Positions 55,849-64,000 of a stretch of DNA of 64,000 nt are shown here, piece after piece (the stretch's first letter is position 1; every line of letters starts with the position of its first letter). Position numbers and translations under genes: made by a program. Below the pieces are notes generated by a model. It made no database searches. It was not told the origin of the DNA and saw only the letters and a list, made by a program, of their open reading frames with translations. The stretch is from Terfezia claveryi (lineage: Eukaryota > Ascomycota > Pezizomycetes > Pezizales > Pezizaceae): contig WHUX01000007.1 of NCBI GenBank assembly GCA_015179025.1, forward strand, positions 682,001 to 746,000, written 5' to 3'.

Positions 55849-58625
55849 CAACAGCTTATAGAATGTTTTCCAGAAGTCAGTGATGAACTAAGGGCCATGG
55901 TCTGAGACAATCGATGCTGGGAGGCCATAGTAATGGAAGACATTATCCAGGTAGAGGGATGCCAATTTGGGGGCCGAGTAGGTGTCTCGACAGGGTATTA
56001 CATGCCTCATTTTCATTAACCGATCCACTACCATCAAGATGGCATTGAATCCCGAGTCTTCTAGCAATCCGGTGACAAAGTCTATAGTCAAGTATTGCTA
56101 GGGTTGTTCTGGGACTTCTAGGGGCTTCAGGGTACCATAAGGAGTATGGCGGGTAGGTTTGGCACGCTTGCAGACATGGCAATTCCGTATGTACCACTCT
56201 ACTTTTTTCCGTTGGTCAATCCACGTATATTGCCTAGACAGCAACTCTAACGTCTTAGCCACTCTAAGGTGACCCACTGCCAGTGTCTCATGGTGTTCCT
56301 TGATCAATCGCAGGCGTAGCTCATCGTCTGCAGGCACGTAGAGGCAGTCCAGGTGGTAGAGAAGGCCGTCCTGAGTTGTACACTCAGCCAGGGAAATCTT
56401 GGTGTGGTGGCACTGGCCAGAATCCACTGCAGCGATAATATCTTTGGCCAGTGGGTCCTCCGCGTATGCCCTTTTAACCTGTTGTCAGAGATCACTTCCA
56501 GCATCTGCATTAGCCTCAACATCCACGATCTCAGCATCAGCCTCAGCCTCAGTCAGAACGTTGGTGGCCAGGTCAAGATTTTCCGGCTTCAGTACCACCT
56601 AGTTCTAGTATTTTAGCCTTTCATCCCCCCCCTTAGGGAGATCTCCTGATCTCCTAGTCAGTGTGTCTGGTTTTCCACCAGCCTTTCTAGGCCGATACTT
56701 GATCTTGAAGTTGAATCGAGATAAGAACTCCGACCACCTAGCCTGCTGTCGGTTCAGCAGCTTAGTGGTGGTGAAGTACTCAAGATTCTTATGATCGGAT
56801 AGCACCTCGATGATCCCCTTGGCTGACTCCAGGTGTGGCCTCTACTCTTCGAATACTCGTACAATGGCCATTAACTCCTTATCATAGATTTCATAATTAC
56901 ACTCCACCGGAGAGTGCTTTTTTGAGAAGTATGCCACTGAGTGGAGGATGCTATTATCATCGTTCTGGGACAGGATTCCTGCAGAGACATTGTCGGAGGC
57001 ATCGGTTTCGACGACATACTCCTGTTCAGGGTTGAAATGGGCCAGGATCAGTGCTGAGCAGAAAGCTTCCTTGAGGTTCTGGAAGGCGGATTGGGCTTCC
57101 GGATTCCAGTGGAAGGCCCTTTTCGTCAAGTGTGAGCCAGCTTCTGCCTTTGTTTTCGTCAGGGCCGTCAGGGGTGCCGTGATCCTTAAGTATCCTAGGA
57201 TAAATCGGCGGTAGAAGTTGGCAAATCCTAGGAAGGCTTGCACATCCTTCAAACTGGCTGGGGTTTCCCACTCTTGGATTGTAGCAACTTTGGCAGGGTC
57301 CATCCTAATACCTTCCGTAGTTATGATCAAGCCCAAGTACTTCACTTCTTGGACATGGAATTCACATTTTTCAGGCTTAAGGTACAGCCCAGCCTGCTCC
57401 AGCTTCTTCAAGACTTGCCTGACATGGATTTTGTGCTCTGCCAGAGTATCTGAATAGATCAAGATATCATCAAGATAAGCTGTGCAGAACACATCTAGGA
57501 AGTCTCGCAGAGTGTCGTTAATAAAGTGTTGGAAAAAGGCCGGGGCATTGGTTAAGCCGAAGGGCATGACGTTGTACTCGAAGTGGCCGTAATGTGTCCG
57601 GAAGGCAGTTTTCCACTCCTCCTCCTCAGTGATCCATATCAGGTTGTACGCCCCTTTCAAGTCCAATTTGGTGAACTATTTTGCTTTAGAAAGCCTAGCT
57701 AATGTCTCCTGGATTAGAGGTAGGGGATACCTGTTTTTGACCGTTATCTTGTTCAGGCCATGATAATTAACACACAACTGAAGAGAGCCGTCCGATTTCT
57801 TCACGAACAGTACAGGAGCACCCACTAGGGAAGAGTTGTGCCGAATGAAGCTCTTATTCAAGTTCTCCTCTAGGTACTTCTTCAGGGCCTCCAATTTCAC
57901 TTGGGACATTCCATAGAGGGGGCCATAAAGGGGAGTTTTTCCTTCAATTAGCAGGATTGTGTGGTCGTATGGTTGATGAGGGGCAAGCTTTTCCACGGCC
58001 TTCTCTAAGCACAAATCAAGAAACTTATGGTACTCATCTGGAACCAAGGATTTCCACTCCTCCTTGGACCTGGTCTTGTTAATTTCCAGATTGATCTCAT
58101 AAATTGAGAGGGTATGCGCCTTGAGCTTATGCCTCCTGATGAGATGAGCAAAGGCCCCTGCTCCAATAAAGTTAATATTCAGGGGTTTTGCGGGGGCGGG
58201 GATACCGGGGAAACAGAGGGAATGGTGGCATTGATGTATACAGGCGGAAGTACCACCTGAGTCAGGTGGATTATTGGGGGTGGCAATGTGCACAGCCCAG
58301 TGACAGTAATTTTTGGATCCCCACAGTGTTTTTTGCAATAAGGGCTGTTGAATTGCAAGGTGTAAGAGCCGAAGCTAACTGATACATCGTGCATCCTAAG
58401 CTAGAGGATCCCAAGGACAATTGGGTACTTTAGCTTGGTTACGAACATTGGGAGATCTTCCGAGTGATCACCCATAGTGCTGGGCAGGCACGCGAGGTCG
58501 GTAATCGCCCCAGAAGAGATAGGGCGGTCGTCGATAACATCAAGAAGGTGGGGAGTCTTTAGGTTGGAGGTTGGTATAGAGTTTTTACTGACGAAGGTCT
58601 GGTCAATGAATGCTATTCCTGAAGT
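55849..58625 (-). pseudogene. GA-1 pol: protease to integrase core
   Basis: From the right: protease end (SFGSYTLQFN near 58360), RT (58140-57676 and 57666 down, with [20 protein letters not shown] and intact YLDDILIYS at 57466-57477), RNase H ([14 protein letters not shown]), an acidic linker with few repeats (about 56510-56560), the integrase finger (HHETLAVGHLRVAK...CHVCKRAKP) and core (VTGLLEDSGFNAILMVVDRL, SDHGP). Between RT and RNase H is an extra ~13-residue stretch ([13 protein letters not shown]) absent from other copies. Stops at 57676, 56842, 56605, 56098 and elsewhere. GB-3 cuts it at 58625. Confidence 0.86.
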
Positions 58626-59045
58626 TGTAATGTATAGTACTAGACAGTATTCATTCGGTACCGTTTATACAATCTATATCCATAGGCACGGATATTTGTG
58701 TATTTCGGTTCTGCTGAGGTAAGACCTCAGAAGGGTAGGGAGATTACTATGTAGGACGTTCCCAAAGGGAACAGTAATTAACTGGTATAATCTATCTTAT
58801 ATGATTTATGCTATCTAAGCTATATGATCTTGATCTGATCAGAATATAGGCTTGCTTGCTCTGAGTGATTGCTTGGTTGCTTCTTGTCTTTCTTTTTGGA
58901 TTCCAGAGGGAATCCAGCAGCCTATTTATACTCCTCTGAGATCTAATGACTAAGGAAATAAATACAATAAAGGGTAGCACACCAGAAGGTGGTGCGCTGT
59001 ACAAAAGGGGTCATGTGGCCATAGTAATGAGTCACACACCTTAAA

Positions 59046-59693
59046 TGTAAGGAAGTCACATTCCATTTCCCAATAAAATGTAACTCCCATTACATACCAA
59101 CTTTTAACCTAGTGGAATAAGATATTATCAGGCCGCCAGAGTCGGCCGGCAGATGATAATAAAGGTATAGTAACTCATGTATTTCATTATAGTAATGAGC
59201 GTGACCATTGGAAGGGTCATGCGATACTTGTAGTTCTATTTCCTAGTAGTTTCTGGAAGTTTCTATCATGTTGATTTCAAATCATATAATAGGTCAGATG
59301 ATGGCGCACTGCCTTAGTACTGCCCCAACACTGCCACAACACTGCCCACTCCAGGCAGTATATAGTCCCCTGAATTCCCCTTTGTTGGAGGAGCGTAGAA
59401 GTCAGTTCAAGCTAGTGATAGAGACAGAAACAGAGTAGTAGATATCTACCAATAATAAAGTATTGAGCTATTATATTCTGGCCCGTTAGGGCCCATCTCC
59501 CTCTATGTTCAATAACAAGTTATAGGCCGGTCGGGCCTACCTTTTACAACTAGAGCGACAATAGAATATATACAGCAAGATATACTTAAACAGAAGCTAT
59601 AGGTTCCGTGCACCTATAGTTTGATGTAATAAACTCTAGTACTACCGCCCGGCAGTAGAGAGTTGGTTATGAAGCACGCCGCCTTACTTTACA
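59046..59693 (+). repeat. TRIM-like 5' LTR
   Basis: 648 bp. Contains CCGGTCGGGCC-type and GGCCGCCAGAGTCGGCCGGC GC-rich inverted motifs. Followed by T6AATAGGAC, with no clear tRNA primer match. Confidence 0.88.
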
Positions 59694-60203
59694 TTTTTTA
59701 ATAGGACATAGTACTTTATTATTTAAATCTCAAGTGGTAACAATAGCAAGCTTCTATGAAAAGTAATAGACGTATCTACCTTTATTACAATAGTATGAAG
59801 TGTTATAACTAAACTCGAGCCAAAGAGTTTATTATAATAGCTAAAGGTTACAATAAAAAGTACTTGTCAATAGGAAGTTATTAAGTATACAACTTATACT
59901 TCAAGATTTAGATACATATTTAAAGACTTGGTTCCTCTTTGCCAAAGTCAGACTTGGTTTCCCTTCACCAAAGTCAGAACAATTGAATTGGTAACTCAAT
60001 TGTATAGTCCCATATTTTCTGGTAATGTGCGACAAACTTAATAACTTGTGTTGGAAAGGTTGGAGGCCTGACCGAACAGTTATTTATTATTGTGTGGTAT
60101 CAACAAATCTTATCAGTATAATAACATATATTTAAAAACAACACCTTGCGACAAGGTAAAACTTTAATATTTAAGAGTAGGACTCTCTTTTTTGAGGGAG
60201 CCA

Positions 60204-60853
60204 TGTAAGGAAGTCACATTCCATTTCCCAATAAAATGTAACTCCCGTTACATACCAACTTTTAACCTAGTGGAATAAGATATTATCAGGCCGCCAGCGT
60301 CGGCCGGCAGATGATAATAAAGGTATAGTAACTCATGTATTTTATTATAGTAATGAGAGTGACCATTGGAAGGGTCATGCGATACTTGTAGTTCTATTTC
60401 CTAGTAGTTTCTGGAAGTTTCTATCATGTTGATTTCAAATCATGTAATGGGTCAGATGATGGCGCACTGCCTTAGTACTGCCCCAACACTGCTCCAACAC
60501 TGCCCCACTCCGGGCAGTATATAGTCCCATGAATTCCCTTTGTTGGAGGAGCGTAGAAGTCAGTTCAAGCCAGTGATAGAGACAGAAACAGAGTAGTAGA
60601 TATCTACCAATAATAAAGTATTGAGCTATTATATTCTGGGCCCGTTTGGGCCCATCTCCCTCTATGTTTCAATAACAAGTTATAGGCCGGTCGGGCCTAC
60701 CTTTTACAACTAGAGCGACAATAGAATATATACAGCAAGATATACTTAAACAGAAGCTATAGGTTCCGTGCACCTATAGTTTGCTGTAATAAACTCTAGT
60801 ACTGCCGCCCGGCAGTAGAGAGTTGGTTATGAAGCACGCCGCCTTACTTTACA
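60204..60853 (+). repeat. TRIM-like 3' LTR
   Basis: 650 bp, differing from the left LTR by scattered single bases and 1-nt indels (for example near 60498). Followed by TTAAA. Confidence 0.88.
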
Positions 60854-61187
60854 TTAAACAATGGTCATGTGGCCATAGTAATGAGTCACACGCCTTAAAC
60901 GATGGTCATGTGACCATAGTAATGAGTCACACACCTTAAACAGAGGTCACGCGGCCATAATGAGGGTGTCTTTATATGGCAAGTGCCATGGAACTTCCCA
61001 TGGCAAATTCCGCGTGCTATGGATGCTTATAAAGCAATAGGAGGTGGTAGAAGGCTAGTCCTTCAACCGAGAGCTTAGTTACATAACATAGTAGTAATAT
61101 AGGAAATACAAAAGTATATAATCAATTATATAAGCAATGAAACAACGTTCTCCATTACACTTCCCCACATAGAAGGATTTACTATCC

Positions 61188-64000
61188 TTACTTCTTTCGC
61201 TCTGCCATATTAGTTTCCATACGTACTAAGATTTGATGCATTGTTAATACATGAGCATTAACATGAATATCCTTAGTGTTTCCTTGACTCATGATTCTAT
61301 CTCATTCTTGTTAGATGAGAGCTCGGGTCTCATCTCTAGTTCGTGGTCCTTGTTTTCCTTTAGTTCTTCGACGTCTCTTGAATGTATCTTCCATACTTCC
61401 GGTTGTCCAGAAGTCTTGAAGAATTTCGGTGGTGATATCCTTGGCATTTACCCAGGAATCATATTTAGGAGGGTATCCTAGCCATCTGACCTTATATTGT
61501 CTTTCTCCAGTTTGAGGAGCTGTTCTAAATTCTAATATCTTTTCAACTTCATAACGATCTTCTTGAATTGGTCCTGGTTCCTGACATTGTTTGTGAGGGA
61601 ACTGGGTAGGATTGTTTTTATAGTAAGGTTTGAGTTTGCTAATATGAAAAGAATTATATATGAGGTGGAGATCAGGTTGACTAGATAGGTCTAGGCTATA
61701 GTTATTACGTTTCTGATTACTAGAAATAATGGAAAATGGGCTAGCCATTTTGGTTTGAGTATTGGTGAGACATTCGATAGGTTGATATTTTCTGAGGAAA
61801 GCATAACTTATTGTCCGACTGAATATTTGGCTGTATTAGGTAGTCGTTTGTTCGCTTGAGATGCTTGAGTCTTCTTAGCGTCATATAGGTTTTTAGACGT
61901 TACCTCATGACGTTCATTTGCTGGTACATATGCATTAATGGGGTATGGAAGTATCGATATGCCAAGATGTGCATTAAATCCAAATAGTGTGGAAAAGGGA
62001 CTATTCTGTCTAGCAGCATTATACCTAGAGTTGAGTTTCAACTGTATCTCTGGTAGTTTCTATAGTCAATCAAATCCTTCAATTTTACAGGCTCTTGCTA
62101 CTTGTAGAATTTCTTTGTTCACAATTTCCAATTGTCCATCTGCATGTAGATGACATGCAGTAGACGATTCCAACTTGATTCCTTTATTCCTAGCCCAATC
62201 TTGAAAGTGCGTTGACATAAAAAGAGTGTCGCGGTCAAAAACAATACAGAAAGGGTATCCCATAGTTGGGACTACATGAGTATCAAAGGTAGCAGTATAT
62301 TGTTCTGCTGTGAAATTATCTGAGACAGAAATAAGAAACTTGAATCCTGATTGTCTATCAACAATCATCCAAAGTCGTAAAATACAAACTACATGATCTT
62401 CTTCAACAGGAATATTCGGGTACAAAATTAAACACTTAGTAAACATAGGTACTAACTTAAGAAAATCCATCGATATGTCAGTCCATGGCCTACTTGGTAC
62501 ATGTAATGGGGTTACGAGTCCAAGTGGCGCCTTGTTGGAATACTTTGTCCGTTGACAAGTATCACAACTTCTGATATAGTCCTTAGTTGGTTCTGCAAAG
62601 GACTGGCAATCATATCGGTCAGTAAGATATTTCATCGTTTTTTCAATGCCATCATGAGCAGTTGCTACATGTGCATCTTTAATAACCAATTCGAGATAGT
62701 TCTTACCTTCGATGTTAAAGGTAGAGGGCAAGACTAGTCTCCATTGTCCTTGTCGGTTCTTGACATACAAAAATCCATCTTTTATTCTATGATCCTTACA
62801 GTTCACAAAGGTATCATAGTAGTTCTTCCAGATAGGACATACTCTCATGCGCGATTGATATGCAGCTTTCATACCTGTTCTTTGGTCAAGCCAGTGTGTG
62901 ATGAAGTAGTCCTTGTCATCTTCCCATCTGTCGCTGATGTGTTTCTCTTCAATGAGCTTGTTGAGTATTGCTTCGATCCTCATATTAAAGTCATTGATGG
63001 TGGGTTTCTTCTCCTTGCATGTAGAAGCATTATGTACTGAGAACTTACAGAAATCACAACGCTGTCTGGAGGTCTTGGTGTCTTGAATGAAAGAGGGTGA
63101 ATCTTCGTCAATAGCTACACTCTTTTTAGAACGAGTAGTGACGGCGGCGGTGTTGATTGGAATTGCGTTACTGCTACTAGCAGTTGCAGCTAGTTGTTGA
63201 GGTGCATTCCATGCTTGTTGTGGGGCAACAGGAGTATTCATGATCTCCTGTTCCATTTGTCGGTTGGTCATCTGTTCGGTGGGGTTACTGAAATGAATGC
63301 TGGGTTGGAGAGTAGGTCATGTCGGCTTGTTGGTAATCCATCTTTTTGCCCATTCTCCGATTTCCTGGATAGCTTCTTCGCGGCTGAGAGCTTGTGGAGG
63401 TGGATAAACTGGCGTTTGTTGAACTGGTGCTAGTTCCTTTTGAGGCTCATTTGCGGATACGAGGTGCGCAATACGAGTCGTAAGGAATTCCTTCTCCTTC
63501 TTAAGAACTGAGGCTGTCAGGTCACAGTTCAAACTACCATGTCCGTGGTGGTTGCAGATTGTACATGTTTCGATGGTGAACATGCGGTTGTTCATGGCGT
63601 GGGAGCTGCCGTGAACTGGACAGTAAAAATCACGGCAAAAGGACCAGTGCATTCTTTTGTGTTGTTGCCAATTGCTATAAGCCAGGTCAATAGCAATTTC
63701 TTCGCTTCTTCAGAAGCGAGGGTATTTTGTTGTGCGTTTTCAGAAGATGGAGGCCTATATCTTAGTCTAAGAACTGTTAAGGGTTTGTTCTTGTTTATAT
63801 TGGGTACACGATCATACCCGCTGAAAACTTCTTCTGGTATAGTAGACAGAGTCTCGTCGTCTGAGGACTCTTCTTCATTCATCATGTCATATTCGCTTTC
63901 TTCATCCTGGATGCCCTCGAAGTATGGACAGAAGATATGGTGTCCAAGTTCTTCGGCTCTTCCACTACATTTGTTGAAGTTGTAGTCGATATGCTTAAAA
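61188..64000 (-). pseudogene. GB-3 pol: zinc module, integrase, chromodomain (partial)
   Basis: From the right edge: acidic segment, CDFYCPVHG-type Cys cluster, knuckle 1 CTICNHHGHGSLNC (63524-63565), Q/P-rich linker with a TGA near 63317, knuckle 2 CDFCKFSVHNASTC (63017-63058), the integrase finger (HDGIEKTMKYL, CDTCQRTK) and core (MDFLKLVPMF, FDRDTLF, then ADGQLEIVNKE) in one 401-codon frame (62066-63271). A TAG and frameshift follow, then the chromodomain (61311-61748). A TAA at 61311 truncates the tail; the ancestral stop is at 61188-61190. A 1-nt deletion lies near 63705. Confidence 0.87.

Larger units (their letters stand above)
59046..60853 (+). mobile_element. TRIM-like non-autonomous LTR element
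   Basis: LTRs 59046-59693 (648 bp) and 60204-60853 (650 bp), nearly identical, TGTAAGGAAG...CTTTACA, flanked by TTAAA (59041-59045, 60854-60858). The internal region is only 510 bp (59694-60203), AT-rich, with no open frame and two tandem TTGCCAAAGTCAGA-like units near 59938-59970. A TATATAG box lies in each LTR (about 59357, 60516). A purine tract GAGGGAG precedes the right LTR, suggesting plus orientation. No partner autonomous element is in the window. Confidence 0.88.
58626..61159 (-). repeat. GB-3 3' LTR, split by a 1.8-kb insertion
   Basis: LTR parts 58626-59045 and 60854-61159 join through the 41-bp U3 repeat. In element sense it starts TGTAATGGAGAACG at 61159 and ends near CATTACA at 58626. 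A purine tract lies at 61160-61168. Confidence 0.92.
8855..64000 (-). mobile_element. GA-1, outermost Ty3/gypsy chromovirus (host of the nest)
   Basis: Parts in element order from the right: protease/RT (58625-55849), integrase core split at 55849/34464, chromodomain (34464-33643), polypurine tract (33502-33520) and 3' LTR (8855-9402 plus 33487-33501). Removing GA-2, GA-4 and GB-3 restores collinearity with other GA copies. Its gag and 5' LTR lie beyond the right edge of the window. It is the oldest layer and carries many stops. Confidence 0.85.
58626..64000 (-). mobile_element. GB-3, gypsy element inserted in GA-1 protease (continues past window)
   Basis: The 3' LTR (58626-61159, carrying the TRIM-like element) is followed on the minus strand by chromodomain, integrase and zinc module up to the window edge. 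The flanking 5 bp at the left are GAAGT; the partner would be outside. Its integrase region is the cleanest GB copy (401 open codons). Confidence 0.92.

Overview
The window is a stretch of fungal, transposon-filled DNA with no recognisable host gene. The kingdom is inferred from the element families: chromodomain-bearing Ty3/gypsy elements (chromoviruses), one of them apparently self-primed like Tf1 and its fungal relatives, and a Ty1/copia element. C-to-T/G-to-A damage with many in-frame stops fits repeat-induced mutation or methylcytosine decay. A filamentous ascomycete is my best guess; the sequence does not prove phylum or genus.

Layout. (1) 1-1674: no gene seen. (2) 1675-6993: a minus-strand Ty1/copia element with near-identical LTRs but a broken pol. 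(3) 6994-8854: no confident gene, simple-sequence tracts. (4) 8855 to the right edge: one old minus-strand gypsy element (here GA-1) blown apart by nested insertions. GA-2 (9403-33481, minus) sits in the GA-1 3' LTR. Inside GA-2 are GB-1 (10379-25781, minus), which itself holds GA-3 (15462-21884, plus), and a 2.5-kb foldback-like insertion (27705-30248). GA-4 (34465-55843, plus) sits in the GA-1 integrase. It contains GA-5 (35351-50436, minus), which contains GB-2 (37872-46803, plus). GB-3 (58626 to beyond 64000, minus) cuts GA-1 pol at the protease and carries a 1.8-kb TRIM-like element (59046-60853) inside its LTR. Target-site duplications were found for GA-2 (AATGA), GB-1 (TGCTA), GA-3 (GTCAC), the foldback (TGACC), GA-4 (ATACC/ATTCC), GA-5 (CCCAA), GB-2 (ATCTC) and the TRIM (TTAAA).

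Two gypsy families alternate. GA has gag and pol in different frames, joined by a GGGAAAA slippery site and a 9-bp hairpin. Just after its 5' LTR is a 9-nt primer-binding site complementary to a stretch of its own LTR lying a TATA-to-start distance downstream of the TATA box. GB has gag and pol in one frame, a protease motif DLQT in place of DSG/DTG, and a roughly 1.4-kb Cys/His-rich module with two CCHC knuckles between RNase H and integrase. GB also has a 200-codon antisense ORF whose ATG lies one base pair from the gag ATG. GA-3 is the least damaged copy (four in-frame stops, one long intact ORF of 852 residues). No copy in the window looks fully coding-competent. Names GA, GB and copy numbers are mine.
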